From: Pogona vitticeps
Taxonomy: Eukaryota; Chordata; Lepidosauria; Squamata; Agamidae
Length of the DNA: 64,000 nt
NCBI RefSeq assembly: GCF_051106095.1
Contig: NC_135789.1
Location: 21,509,764-21,573,763 of the forward strand
Direction: 5' to 3'
Positions 46,084 to 57,984 of this stretch are shown one piece after another (position 1 is the first letter of the stretch; each line of letters opens with the position of its first letter). The notes under the pieces are model-generated. The model ran no database searches and was not told the origin of the DNA. It saw only the letters and a list, made by a program, of their open reading frames with translations. The position numbers were made by a program, and so were the translations under genes.

Positions 46084-46251
46084 CTCTGAAGAAATAAAAT
46101 TTTCCGTCTTCCTCTGAAAAGGCTGCAGCATCAATGGTGGATGGTAACCCTGGCCACGTGGCCCGAAGTGGGTGTGGCCCATTGTTTTTAACTCCTTTGG
46201 ATATTATCCAATAATAGTCACCTTTGAAGATATAAAGGTTGTCTGCAAGAT
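46084..46251 (-). CDS. MMP28: MMP28 exon 7 (hemopexin blade)
   Basis: Between TTTTGGACAG and the donor GTGAGG. Encodes LADNLYIFKGDYYWIISKGV and STIDAAAFSEEDGKFYFFR; phase 1 in and out. Human counterpart: QQQLYIFKGSHFWEV and IEAAAVSLNDGDFYFFK. Confidence 0.95.
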
Positions 46252-46424
46252 CTGTCCAAAATAAAATGAAGCACAGAATGTCATTTGTTGGAGCCAAAAT
46301 TTGGAAAAAAAATGATTTTAAAAAGAATTTGTACAGTTCCTTGTTACCGTTTTTCAAAAGTAATTAGTAACTAGTTATTTGTCATTTTGAAAAGGAACTT
46401 AAGGGATGTTTCTGAGGCAGCTTT

Positions 46425-46640
46425 GAATTAGAATGTCAGCCTATGACTCGACAAGAGCTGGGTTCAAATCCCTGGTCTACTGAGAAATTCACTGGGTGGT
46501 CTTTGGCCACTCACCATCCTTCTCAGCCTGAACTACCTTGTCAGGCTGTTGTGAGACAAAAGAAAGGAAAAGCAGAACCAGGTGTGCCACCTTGCGCTTG
46601 CTGGACAAAAAGTGAGCTATCAATGTGACAAATGAAACGA
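46425..46640 (+). mobile_element. tRNA-derived SINE, squamate type
   Basis: B box GGGTTCAAATCCC; the body includes CACTGGGTGG and CTCAGCCTGAACTACCTTGT, then TTGTGAG...AGCAGAACCA. The A-box part is diverged. Confidence 0.75.
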
Positions 46641-46681
46641 AACGAAACTACTGCTGTTGCTGTTTGCTCGTTACTTTCTAG

Positions 46682-46816
<135 letters not shown>

Positions 46817-46907
46817 ATCCATCTAAAAACAAGAGGACCCTTCTATCTTCAGGATCAAAAACACAGAAATACGCCCAGAGAGTGCTATGCACCATGGGGT
46901 GGTATAC

Positions 46908-47055
46908 ATGGATGGATGGATGGATGGATGGATGGATGGATATGAATGGATGGATGGATTTGAATGGATGGATGGATAGATGAATCAATGAATGGATAGA
47001 TGAATCAATGAATGGACGGATGGATGGACGGATGGACAGACGAACGAACGAATGA
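46908..47055. repeat. (GGAT)n microsatellite with variants
   Basis: GGAT units grade into GAAT, GGAC and GAAC variants. Confidence 0.9.
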
Positions 47056-47065
47056 TTATAATATT

Positions 47066-47365
47066 ATTATTATTATTTATTTTATTTATATCCCGCCTAT
47101 CTAGTCAACTCAGGACTATTCTAGGCAGCTAATAATTATGTGTTGTCAAGTCAGTTCTGACTTACGGCAACTCCAGGTACAAAATATTCAGAAGTATATT
47201 CAGAACAAATGTTCAAAATATTCAATTCCCTTCTTGGGATTGTGCGCTAGGATTGCGTCGCTTGCCCAAAGCTACCCAGGCTGGTTCTTTTCCACAGTGA
47301 GGAATCAAGCTCCCAACCTCTGGCTCCACAGCCAGTTATCTACACCACTGAGTTCTCCAGCCAGC
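47066..47365 (-). mobile_element. tRNA-derived SINE next to MMP28 exon 6 donor, plus LINE tail
   Basis: On the minus strand: CTGGAGAACTCAGTGGTGTA (A box), GGTTGGGAGCTTGATTCC (B box) and a body ending in TTGACTTGACAACACA. 47066-47130 is an inverted LINE tail. The SINE begins about 29 bp after the end of exon 6. Confidence 0.75.
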
Positions 47366-47393
47366 TTATTCATCAATTCGTGCTGACTTTTAC

Positions 47394-47546
47394 CTGTGGT
47401 TATGGCGTCAAAAAATGACCAGCAATAATGAGAGCTGAAGTTACTCTCCCGATGGGGCCCGGCTCCTTCCAGAGGGTGGCTCAGATCCTGGAAATGACTG
47501 AATAATTTCCCTGGAAGCTGGACCACAGAGCCCCGAGCAGGTTTCC
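47394..47546 (-). CDS. MMP28: MMP28 exon 6 (linker and first hemopexin blade)
   Basis: Acceptor TTGTGACAG, donor GTAAAA. Encodes [20 protein letters not shown] and WSFFDAITT; human: [20 protein letters not shown] and SSFDAIT. Phase 1 in and out. Confidence 0.95.
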
Positions 47547-47714
47547 CTGTCACAAAAAAATACAAATTAAAAATTAAAAAAGAAAGAATAAAATGGATAA
47601 ACCCAGCAAAAGAGAAACAGGGTCGGTATGTCTTTTCTCACAGAGGAGAGTTCTAGGAGAAATGATCACCTAAGATCCAAGATCCAGTTTCATCCTTCTG
47701 ACAACCAAAGCAAG

Positions 47715-47860
47715 TAGAATGGGCACATACCAGAGCTGTCCACAAGAGGGAGCCAGAAACCGTGCCAAGTAGAGTGTTCACTATTAAAACAGTGTTCACT
47801 ATAATCCACATTTTCAACATCCACGGTGCTGCCCCCCCGCGGATACTTTAAAATGCACCG
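47715..47860. mobile_element. MITE-1 fragment
   Basis: AGCTGTCCACAAGAGGGAGCC, TTCACTATAATCCACA and CCACGGTG words match other MITE-1 copies. Confidence 0.55.
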
Positions 47861-48059
47861 AATCAAACAGATGGAGACCCATTTATCTTTTTCTGACTTA
47901 ACCCCCATTGAGAGATGCATCCAGGACAAGCCCATCACCTCTGATGGCCAAGGATGATAAAAGCAGTGTCATCCAGACATCTGGGTGGGCACTGAAACAT
48001 CTGGAAAAGGAAGGTTTCTGGAAACTGGCTTTAGAAAGCATGAGGTCCTGAAAACCTAC

Positions 48060-48305
48060 CGTATAGGTTCTGGATCGCGAGAATGTCATCCCAGTTCAGG
48101 ATGAAGTCCTTGCCGAGCTTCTTGTAATAGGGGGACATGAGCGCGTTGCGGACGGGGGAATGCTCCAGGCCTAAGGTGTGCCCAATCTCGTGGGCCACCA
48201 CCACAAAGAGGTTGTGGCCCTTCCCGCCGCCCAGCGACCACCGCTCGTCATCGTCGAAGTGCGCCTCTCCCCGGCGCGGGAAGAACGCATGAGCCAGAGC
48301 GCCAC
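48060..48305 (-). CDS. MMP28: MMP28 exon 5 (catalytic zinc site)
   Basis: Acceptor TTTTTCCCCGCAG, donor GTAGGT. Encodes [20 protein letters not shown] and [15 protein letters not shown], then the zinc-binding [11 protein letters not shown] with the catalytic Glu, Met-turn ALMSPYY, and [13 protein letters not shown]. All catalytic residues are present. Confidence 0.97.
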
Positions 48306-48474
48306 CTGCGGGGAAAAAGCCGCCGTGGTTGGCACCCAGCCAGGAGAGCTGCGTCCCCACGGCTGGTTTGGACATGAAAAGACGTCGGCCACGTTGGACC
48401 AAGGTTCAAATTCACCGCGTCTCTTTGCTCCCTGGGTGATCCTCAAACCCTTTGACACCAATCACATCCAGGTA

Positions 48475-48843
48475 CAGTGGTGCCTCGCTTAATGAGCACA
48501 CCGTTTAACGACGAATCTACATAGCAACGCGTTTTTTGCAATCGCTAATGCAATCGCATTGCGATGTTTTAGGTGGCAAAACATTGCATTGCAATGATCG
48601 GTAAGTGTTTCGCTTACCGATCTTTGCATTGCGATGTTTAGAAAACAGCTGATTGGCGGTTCCAAAATAGCCACCGGGTGCAGAAAATGGGGAATCTTCG
48701 CTTACCGGTGAGTTTCCCCCCACAGGAACGCATTAAATGGAGTTTAATGCGTTCCTATGGGGTTTTACGTTCCGTATAGTGATGTTTCTGGATAGCAACG
48801 TTAATCCTGGAACAGATTAATGTCGCTATGTGGGGCACCACTG
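48475..48843. mobile_element. MITE-2 copy 2
   Basis: TA-flanked, ends CAGTGGTGCCTCGC and GGGGCACCACTG, 369 bp. It sits in MMP28 intron 4, 170 bp upstream (in gene direction) of the catalytic exon. Confidence 0.9.
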
Positions 48844-49017
48844 TACTTGAACAGATTATCCTCCCCCTAGCTTTCTCGTTGACCAGGCACCCCCACGGCC
48901 AAACAGCCCCAAAGCCATTGATTTCAAGGGTTTTATGGTGCTAATCAATGGATTAAATCTGCATTAATTTAGACAGAAACCTTTCCCAGCCCAACACAAT
49001 TATGGTATAGTTGGACA

Positions 49018-49722
49018 CACACCCCATACCTGCGTGATGAGGATCTGTTGCTTCACTTATCCACAGTTGGAAAATATTAAAAACAATAAAAGAAAAAAAA
49101 AACGCAGTTCATATTTCCATGATGTAATTACCATGATGTACATACCACGCTATGTACAGGGTTTGCTATAGAAATACAGTGGTGCCTCGCATAGTGACGA
49201 TAATCTGTGCAGCAAAAATCGCTACAAAGCGATTTCGTCGCTATGCGATATTAAAAAGCCCATAGGAATGCATTTAAACCCCTTCAGTGCGTTCCTATGG
49301 GCTTAAAACTCACCTTAAAGCAAAGATCCTCCATACAGCGGCCATTTTCGCTGCCTGGTAAGCAAGGAATCCATCCCAGAAAACAGTGGGCGGCCATTTT
49401 TTTACTCGGCAGCCATTTTGGAACCGCCGATCAGCTGTTAAAAAATCATTGCTGTGCGATGATCAGTAAGCGAAACAGGGTACCGATCATTGCAAAGTGT
49501 TTTTTCCCTATTTAAAACATCTTCGTTGCTATGTGATTTTGTCGTTAAACGGGGTGCCCGTTAAGCGAGGCACCACTGTATGTATTTCCATGATGCAGTT
49601 ATCAGAGCTAGCCACTAGAGGAAGTCATAGACCATGCTATATATGTAGGGTTCGCTATTCTGTGCATTTGGCATCCATAGGGGGATTGAAACCAATCTAT
49701 CACAGATAAGGGGTTCCTATTC
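49018..49722. mobile_element. MITE-1 copy holding MITE-2 copy 3
   Basis: Left half has TTATCCACAGTTGGAAAATATT; right half has AGAGCTAGCCACTAGAGGAA and GATAAGGGGTTCCTATTCTA. Limits are approximate. Confidence 0.65.
49177..49578. mobile_element. MITE-2 copy 3, nested in MITE-1
   Basis: TA-flanked, ends CAGTGGTGCCTCGC and GCGAGGCACCACTG, 402 bp. Confidence 0.9.
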
Positions 49723-50232
49723 TACTCAACTAGCACTTTTCTCCTAAACATAAAGATTCCAAATGTCAAGATCCTTGGTAAACAGCTCATTTAAATCTCA
49801 ACTATCAAATCTGGGCTACCGATCCATCAAAAGCTCAAGAAACTCTTATGCTGCTAGGAGTGGAGGCTGCTGACTCTGCTTTTCAGGGAGGGTGGTGGTC
49901 AATCCGCTCCGGGTTTCAGCCCAAACTACTGTACATGAGTTACCCAAGTTGGTCCACACTGAACCCAGAAGAGGTCCATCAGCGTGGGTGGCTCCTTTAA
50001 AGTTCGCACCAGAGCCTGGAGCAGAGGCACCATCGCTGGGGGAAAAATATCAAGCCACCAGCTACACGCCGATCACAAGTCCACCGTTCTCTGGGCAGAA
50101 AATAATTCCTAGGATTCTGGCTGAATATTGTCGAAACAGACCAGCAAAGGAATTCTAGACACAGGTCAGGAATCTCCATCTGTCTGTCCTGTTCCTCCTG
50201 GTTTATGAACCAAGGAAGGGGAAGATTGGCAC

Positions 50233-50454
50233 CTGGTCCATCAAAGGCGTTATCCACTCCATCGTTGTGGTCGCCGTGGAAGAAGGTCAGCCGGATGTCT
50301 GAGAGTTCCCCCACGGCCTCCCAGAAAACCAAGGAGGAGACGTTGCTCCAGAGCTCAAAGGCGGCTTTCACGGCTTGACGGACCTGGTGCTCAGGTAAGT
50401 ACCGGGGCCAGTTCACGAGCCGGTATGTCAGGTGCCGCTTGAACCATTTGCTGC
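50233..50454 (-). CDS. MMP28: MMP28 exon 4 (start of catalytic domain)
   Basis: Acceptor TTTTTTTCCAG, donor GTGCCA. Encodes [56 protein letters not shown]; human has YRLVNWPEHLPE and FFQGDHNDGLGNAFD. Phase 1 in and out. Confidence 0.96.
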
Positions 50455-50998
50455 CTGGAAAAAAAGGAAGAAGATGGACATTCTGCGGATGAAGCATTTG
50501 AGACTTCAGGCCACCCAACACAGCACAGAAGTCAAGCATAAAATCTAAGTCATGAGGCCGAAGGGCCACCAAATTCAGTACTACCATCGAAACATAAAAT
50601 CGAAGATTCGGACCCAAGGGCCACCCAGAGGTATTTGTGAAACATATATTCGAACAAGGGATGAGGAGAACTCTGGACTCTTCTGACATCTAGGGTTACA
50701 ACTCCACTGATACCGACAAGGTAGGGCGTTGAAGTCCAAAACTACGAAGTTCTTCCCCCCCCCCCCAATATTCCCTCCATGGACCCTGCATTTTCAGGTA
50801 GACTGCCCTTTGACCTGGAAGCTCCATTATCACCATCATGATTCACAGACCTGCCGGCAGGCCCGATTATCCAATTGACCCTTTCCTCTGATGAGAAGGA
50901 GAACGAGAGAAAACAAGAGCAAACCACCAGGACAGCGTTCACTCCTCCTTTGGGGCAGCCCCTTCAACAGTTGACATGGGTCTACCGATTCTCACCAC

Positions 50999-51150
50999 TG
51001 CTGGATAGCTTGATGGTTTAGGTCTCTGGCTACAGAGCCAGAGGTTGGCTGTTCAATTCCCCCGCTCGGCCTCTTTGAAAAGGGGATGGACTCAATGATC
51101 CAGAGGGTCCGTTCAAGTTCTGAAGTTCAAAGATGATGATGATTAAGATT
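50999..51150 (+). mobile_element. tRNA-derived SINE
   Basis: GGATAGCTTGATGGTTTAGG (A box), GGTTGGCTGTTCAATTCC (B box), then GGATGGACTCAATGATCCAG tail and (GAT)n. Same family as the minus copy at 2800-2905. Confidence 0.8.
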
Positions 51151-51249
51151 ATCTTTTGCAATCGCCTTTACCAGAAACAGAGTGATATTTCTCAATGGGG
51201 ACCTCGTGCTGGTTGGATGAGCTTGAGAGCTCCAATTAAAAAAGATGTA

Positions 51250-51903
51250 CAGTAAGGCCTCCTATAGCCATGGGATCAGTATCCACAGATTCACACCCAG
51301 GTTCTGAAAATATTAAAAATACAGTGGTGCCCTGCATAGTGACGGTAATCCGTTCCAGATTAATCGTCGCTATCTGGAAACATCGCTAAACGGAACTAAA
51401 AACCCCATAGGAACGCATTAAACTTTGTTTAATTTGTTCCTATGGGGCCAAAAATCACCGTTCAGCGAAGATCCTCCATAGTGCCGCCATTTTTGCCGCC
51501 TCGGTAAGTGAGGAAACTGCGTGAAAATGCTTGCGCCGGCCATTTTGGGCACCCGGCAGCCATTTTGGAACCGCCGATCAGCTGGTCTAAAAACATCGCA
51601 ATGCGAAGATCGGTAAGCGAAACGCTTACCAATCATCGCAATGCGATGTTTTCCCATTCAAAACATCGCAATGCGATTGCATTAGCGATCGCAAAAAATA
51701 GATCGCTATGCGGATTCGTCGTTAAACAGTGCGCTCGTTATGCGAGGCACCACTGTATTGAAAGAAAAATTCCAGGATATATATATCTAAGTTACCAGAA
51801 CTGGCCAGTAGAGGGAGGCAGAGACCATGCTACGTATAGCATTTACAATAATGCATGTTTTTCAGCACCTTGGAACTAATCTGCGGATATGGAGGTCCCA
51901 CTG
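51250..51903. mobile_element. MITE-1 copy holding MITE-2 copy 4
   Basis: Starts CAGTAAGGCCTCCTATAGCC after TA; resumes after MITE-2 with ACCAGAACTGGCCAGTAGAG and ends GGAGGTCCCACTG. Confidence 0.75.
51322..51755. mobile_element. MITE-2 copy 4, nested in MITE-1
   Basis: TA-flanked, ends CAGTGGTGCCCTGC and GCGAGGCACCACTG, 434 bp. Confidence 0.9.
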
Positions 51904-52762
51904 GAATTTTCCCATGATCTCATGACCCCTGGAGAAACTCCTCTGATGCCAGCTTGGCTTTCTTTCTTTCGCCAACTTATGACTCCTGGGACCTTCCCCG
52001 TTTCCACCCTCATTACATGTTGAGGATTTAATTCCGCTTGTACCTCTTGATTGGTTTGTGCTTTTCATTTTCAACCCTATTTTATTGGGCGTTGTGCCAG
52101 AGTCTTAGAAGTCTTGTGGGCTTTTGCTATTCACATCTGATCCTTTTCTTAAAGCAGGCTGGCTTTGATTTTCCCTGTTTTAAGATCAGTTTTATGCAGT
52201 TGCTATTTGATTTTAAAACAATGTTTTGACCCACATGGAACCTGTTTTTTGGGCATCTTATAGAGAGAAATATAAATAAACACACACAAGCCTCAAAGAC
52301 CACAGCTGAGCTTTCCGCCTCAGTCCTGATTGGATTTGTGCCTCAAACAAGCTTTCCCTTTTCAAAATATTTCTTTGGGGACTGGGGGCCCACCCACTCC
52401 CAGCTCAATTCCAAAATAAACCATGAACTCACCAGAAATTATCAAGGGGAATATCAAGGCGTCTTGGAATATGATGTAGCTGAGCCCAGAATTTCAACTT
52501 TCAACTTCATTCAGAAAAGCAAAACAAGATCAACTTTTGCCTTTAAATTACTCCCTGGTGCATCCACCATGCTGACCTCAGTCAAACACACAGGGCCCCA
52601 GAGAGCAGCTTGACAGACAGTGGAAGATCTAAGGTTATATTTCATCTTGGGGGCAGGGGGAGAAGCTCACTGTTAAAAAAAATCCTCCTAAAAGACAGAG
52701 CAGTACTGTACGTCTTATAATTTCACCGTCTATTATGAGATTTTTTTTCTTGACTACAAATA

Positions 52763-53112
52763 CAGCGGAACCCCTGTATCCACAGGGTATTGGTTCCAAG
52801 CCCCCCTCATGAGGAAAACAGTGGATAATAGTGAATGTTACAAATAACATGATAAAAGGAAAAACAGTAAAGAAATACCGACTTTCATTACCAAAACTGG
52901 CCACTAGTGGGAGGCAGAGCTCATGCTATGCACCTTTGTTGTTGAAGAATACATAGCATGGTCTCTTGCTCTCCCTAGTGGCCAGTGCTGGTAAATACAT
53001 CATAAAATATGTACTGTATTTCTGGTGTTTTTTCTTTTAATAATTTTAATTTCTTCATACCGTGGATAAGTGAAACCATGATACTGATACCATGGATACC
53101 GGGGTCCTACTG
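52763..53112. mobile_element. MITE-1 copy, palindromic
   Basis: TA-flanked, ends CAGCGGAACCCCTGTATCC and GATACCGGGGTCCTACTG. Each half carries a CTGGCCACTAG/CTAGTGGCCAG word, so the element is a long imperfect palindrome of 350 bp. Confidence 0.85.
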
Positions 53113-53999
53113 TACCACAATTCACCATTTGGGGAGTTTTACCTTGAGTTCAGTTTCTCAGCTTCAGCAAGTATTTTCAAAGTCCTCCCCTTTGGTTCCA
53201 GAATCTCCAGGAATGCCCAAATCTATTATACAGACCTACTTCCTTCCAAGATGGATCAAATACAGCCAATAGTAGCCCAGATGCTTCTCTGTTTGATTCC
53301 GTAAATCCCCAGAATATTTCAACTTCTCAATTTTCAACAGCTTCTCATGTTTCCGTGAGAGTCTTCCTTGCTGGGCCTCCTTCCTCATTTCCTTTCTTCT
53401 CCCTCCAGAGATACCTGTGGCAGTCCCAGGAAAAAAACAAAACACCTAATCTCAGGTGTGGCGCAAAACTGGTTGAAATCCCCCAGAGCGACAGCTGGAA
53501 AATGACAACAGCTGAAGATCTCGCTCTTAAAACATGACTCAGAATGCCCAGGGGAACTTTTGGAACAGATGCAAAACATCCGCCTGTTCCCAGAGGAAAG
53601 GCCGAAACTGCGAAAAGAAACCACAATGGTCCCCATCTGGGTGTCTTGGCAGGAGGAGTGACGTAGTCAAGATACTGATGAAGGAGTTCAGGGGGGAAAT
53701 GGTGTTTCTCAACATAGTCACACTTAAACGCACCCCAGTCTGCTGAGGAACCAGGAACCAGCTTTGCTTTCCAAGCCAGCAGGCGAGGAAAAGCACAAAA
53801 CATTCTCAGTTATAAATCTTCCTCCTCATAACTACGCCCAGAGCGAACACAGTCAGAGGTTGGGCGTTCACCTCCTCTGGATCGCTTTTTTTAAAAAAAG
53901 ACAAACAAGATGAGCTTTTAAGGTCTCCAGGAGTGTTCCTCAAGTGAAGATGGTAGAAAGCTTCAGGTGAAAGCCAACCAGTCAAAGATTGACCCAGAA

Positions 54000-54475
54000 G
54001 TCAAAGAATCCTGGAATCGGAAGGGACCTCAAAGGCCATCGGGTCCAACCTCCTGATCAAGGCAGGAATCCCAATCCAAGCAGATCGGATGGAGGGTTGA
54101 CTAATCTTCTCTTGAAGGCCTCCATCGTTGGAGTGCTCACCCCTTCCCGAGGTCATGGGTTCCGTTGTCGTACTGCTCAAACAGTTAAGAAGCTTTTCCT
54201 GATATTGAACGGATATCTGGCTTCCTGTGGCTTGTGCCCATGATGACGTGTCCTGCACTCTGGGATGATCAAGAACAGATCCTGCCCTTCCTCTGTAGGA
54301 CTCCCTTTCAAGTCTTTGAAAAGGGCTCTCCTCTCTCCCCTTCGTCTTCTATCCTCTAGGATAAACCTGCCCAGTTCTTTCCAGTCTTTCCTCGCAGGGT
54401 TTGGTTTCCAGTCACCCGATCATCCTTCTTGCCCTCTTCTGAAGTTCCTCCAGCTTGTTGGCATCCTTTAAAAAA
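54000..54475 (-). mobile_element. CR1-type LINE 3' end
   Basis: In reverse orientation, with AATCCTGGAATCGGAAGGGACC at the left and AACCTCCTGATCAAGGCAGGAA beyond it. Homologous to 61150-62300. Confidence 0.8.
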
Positions 54476-55925
54476 TGTGGTTATGCCATTGATTCAAAAA
54501 GAGCACCAGAAAAGAAAAGAAAAGCTTAGATCCACATCAGAAAATGTGAGAAAGGTATTATTTTCCAACCTTTACCCATCTGCCCGGCATCCGTTTATTC
54601 GTTTTAGCTTTTCATGAGAGCGCAGGCTTGATTTGATCTACCACCCATTTTGACAGTCCATAGTATCTGTTAATCTCTCCTTCAACACTAATATTTTGAA
54701 TCAATCAGTTTTTTTTCCTGTCCACGTTTTTCACCATCCAGTTTTGACATCTACACATAGCAATACCGTGGTATGGATTACTATGACCTTGGTTTCCTTA
54801 CGTCTCATGCTATTGAGTTCCTTCTGTGTCTCTTTTTGATTTCTTGCTTGCAATCTCCAAAATATAGAAAATCCTTAGCCCTTTTAATTTCTTCACTGTC
54901 GCTCTTAAAGTTCTGTCATTCTGCAGTTACGGTTTCTCTTCCTCTGAATATTCAACTATAATCCTGCTTTCATTCTTTCTTCTTTAATCGTCATCAACAA
55001 CCATTTCAGATTCCTGCTATTTTCGGCCATTAACGTCACCATCCTGCTGGCTGTGTGATTCCAGGGTCTGTAATCTGAAAAAAAAACCCCAGACATTTCC
55101 CATCTGTGTACTAATTACAAACAGGCCTTGGAATGAGGATGTTGTGCCAAAAGAGAAGGCCTGGTTCATGTCAGAAAAGATGAATGTGTGAAATCAATGT
55201 GTGTGTGGGGGGGGGGGGGGGACAAAGCCACAGCATCTCTGGTTTCTCCCTTGGGTCATTCCTCAGCCTTTAAGAACAGATGGTGCCTTTTCAGATTACA
55301 GTTTGAGGACTCCTGAAATAATCACCTAATCACCTCATAAAATATTTCCTTGATTCCCTGAAGATCAGTTGCCATCGTTCCCTGCCTGCTCTGTAGAAAA
55401 GCGATTAACCCAACAGCCCCTTGTAAACAGAAGAAGGGAGTTGGTTGCAAGATCTGAAACTTCTCCAATGTGGATATTTTAGTCCAATCTTATTCAGCCG
55501 ACGCTAAAAGATCGTCTCTTCTCTAGGTACAGAAGGTACGGAATGTGTTTAAAGTATGAACAGAGGAGTGAAGCCAAGAGGTGTTTCAGCTGAACTTGAA
55601 CCACTTGTAACCCTCTGAATGTTGTTAATCTCCTGCTTTGTTGTTTTTAAAAAATTAAAACCTAATTTAAAAAAAAGAAGTAAAAAGGGAGGGGGAAAGA
55701 ATTTATTATTATTATGGTCGCTGTGGCAAGGTTGAGATTTGCAAAGAAGAGGAAGAATAATGATCAGCATCATACTGAGGAACGGCATAAAGAAATGTGG
55801 AATGCGGCTCTCAAGGATAAACTAAGCTGTGAAGCCAAGATTGGAAAAGCAATAGTGAATACAAACGATTTGAAAGAAAGATAAAACTTATTTCTGATGC
55901 ACGGGCTCAAAAAAAAGGAAAAGGG
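54476..55925. other. MMP28 intron 3, nothing specific recognised
   Basis: 54560-55000 may hold an old LINE RT piece on the plus or minus strand, but no motif is firm. A G-run occurs at 55208-55220. Confidence 0.35.
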
Positions 55926-55929
55926 GATA

Positions 55930-56173
55930 CAGAAAGAGCCCCTTATCCGCAGGACCAGTATCTCTTGAATCACTTATCCCAGGTCTGTAAATATTAAAAA
56001 TATTAAAAGAAAAAAACCAGAAATGCATATCCATGATGTAGGTACCACAACTGGCCACTAGAGGAAACCAGAGATCATGCTATCTATAGGGTTCACGATT
56101 ATGCACGATTATGATTATTCAGCATCCGTGGGGGGCTTGGAACCGATCCCCTGTGGATACAGGGGTCCTGCTG
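55930..56173. mobile_element. MITE-1 copy
   Basis: TA-flanked, CAGAAAGAGCCCCTTATCCG to CAGGGGTCCTGCTG; internal ACAACTGGCCACTAGAGGAA. Confidence 0.85.
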
Positions 56174-56558
56174 TAAGTACATATAAAGTGTCCTGTTTGA
56201 GATTAGCCTCTGAGCAGAGTTCAAACTGAAAAAGCTGCTGCAGCAGCAATCTGACAAGGTGATGGCTGCTCGCCTGACCAGGCGTGCCATCGGCAGTTCA
56301 TGATATTGTGGCGGCAGCAGCCAGAGTTCGAATTCCGCAAGCACCCATGGGCCACAAGGTCAAAGTGCAACCGCAAAACACAGCTACGAGGTTTTGAGCC
56401 GCCCAGGGCTGATTCCTTGCCGTGAATTTCCTTTTAAATGGACAACAAGGTTTAGAAAACAAAGGCCGACGTTCTGAGAGCCTTTTAAGTTCCCCCCCCC
56501 CATGGGGTTTTATCTAAGAGCAGAAACCAGCTCTGGACACCAGCCGAGGAGGACTTAC

Positions 56559-56746
56559 TCTGGTGCAGGTACCGCCGCTTGCGTCTTCTCCGGGCTGTCT
56601 CTCCTGCAAACGGGGCACCCGTACGGGCCTTCCAGGCAGTGTGGCCCTCGGTGTCGCGCACGCCACATCGGGGGAGGCGCATGCGGTGCAGGGTGGAGGC
56701 GTCGAGGGCGCCACTGACGGGCAAGTGGGAGAGCCACTGGAATTCC
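56559..56746 (-). CDS. MMP28: MMP28 exon 3 (cysteine switch and furin site)
   Basis: Acceptor TTTTCTCCCTTCAG, donor GTAAGT. Encodes EFQWLSHLPVSGALD, the cysteine switch PRCGVRD and the furin site ARRRRKRRY. Human MMP28 has FQWVSQLPVSGVLD, PRCGVTD and RRKKRF. Phase: one base in, one base out. Confidence 0.96.
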
Positions 56747-57273
56747 CTGAAGGGAGAAAAAAAGAGAGAGGTGGTCCAGACAGCTGGAGGGAGGTATCCT
56801 GACCTAGGGATATATCCTGGCTAGGATCTCCAGGCGCCGATTGAGAAGCATTATTTAGACACAAAAAAGGTCAAATCCTGAACCAGTCCGTGCATTTGGG
56901 GAACGGAGGCTGTCCCTCTGTGCATAGCATCTCACAGCTAAGAGGGTTTTGAGAAGCCCCGTAGTGGGGGAAATACCTTCCCCCCTCCCCAGCAGCTGCC
57001 CCAGAAAGCAAAACCAGACTTTAAGATATGATTATACTACCAGCCCTGTTGGGCCACCAGATTTTTAAAAGGGACCCCCTGTTTCGTCATGGCCACTTTC
57101 CCGTTCCAGTGGGCCAGCTGGAGTTCTGGGTGGCCCCGAATTGGAAAAGTTCCTTTCTTAGATTACAATCCCCCACCCATCCCCTGCCAGTAGCCATGTT
57201 GGCTGGCTGGCTAGCTGGCTGGCGGATTCTGTTATTATCCCCCTCTCAAAATATATATACATATATATAATTA

Positions 57274-57744
57274 TTATCCCCTGTATGTACTGCAGCAGCC
57301 CTGGGAGATCAAGAGGAAATTTCGAAAGAGGAGGCAGACAGAGAGGGAGCATTTGAAGATGGCTTCGTTCCAGAAGGCAGCGATGGCATTTGTGGAATCT
57401 TCTCGCTGGCCCCGAACCGTCACCCGGGTGCGGATTTCGTCCTGCGAAGGAGACCCATCCCATACAAGGGAAAGAACCGAGGGAATCCAGAGGCGGCCGA
57501 CAGCCTCCGCCCTGGGGATGCTCAGCGTGCCAGGAAGTCTCAAGAGAAATGGGGGAGCTTTTAGGGTGGAACCCGACCATCCAGGGAAAACAAGGACTTG
57601 GGAAGCCCCGTTTCTAAAACACAGCAGTGGGGACATGATCCGGAGGGAGATGCTGTGAGGCGCTGCTGCTTCTCCTCCTTCCTGGATGGTTTTCTCCTCC
57701 TTTTCAAAAGGCTGAGTTGACCGCAGAAAAGATAAAGGAGGCAC
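57274..57744 (-). other. 156-codon open frame in MMP28 intron 2, unrecognised
   Basis: Minus-strand frame without stops. A segment after CTCCTTCGCAG reads DEIRTRVTVRGQREDSTNAI, then AFWNEAIFK, and looks exon-like, but no matching donor was found and a plus-strand frame of 101 codons overlaps it. No homology was recognised. Confidence 0.2.
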
Positions 57745-57984
57745 CTTTTCCTTGAGTAAACCAGCCTTCGAGAACCTGATATTTGGTGACAGGTTGACTA
57801 CGGGAGTCGTAGTTCCGGAAGATTATGTGAAAGTTATATTTTAGGGTTTATCAGCATGGCTCTTGGGGCGGCGGTCTAGAAAGGAAGGTGAGGTTTCCAA
57901 ATTCTGAGTGAAAAAGATCAGAAGGAGCAAAGGCAGATTATAAAGCAGGCCTTTTTGGCCGACGAGCCCGCGGGGGACCCACCA

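Noticed and set aside
57274-57744. Weak resemblance of part of the frame to a Cys-loop receptor segment
   Set aside because: Only a short LW-x-P pattern agrees; the rest does not align.
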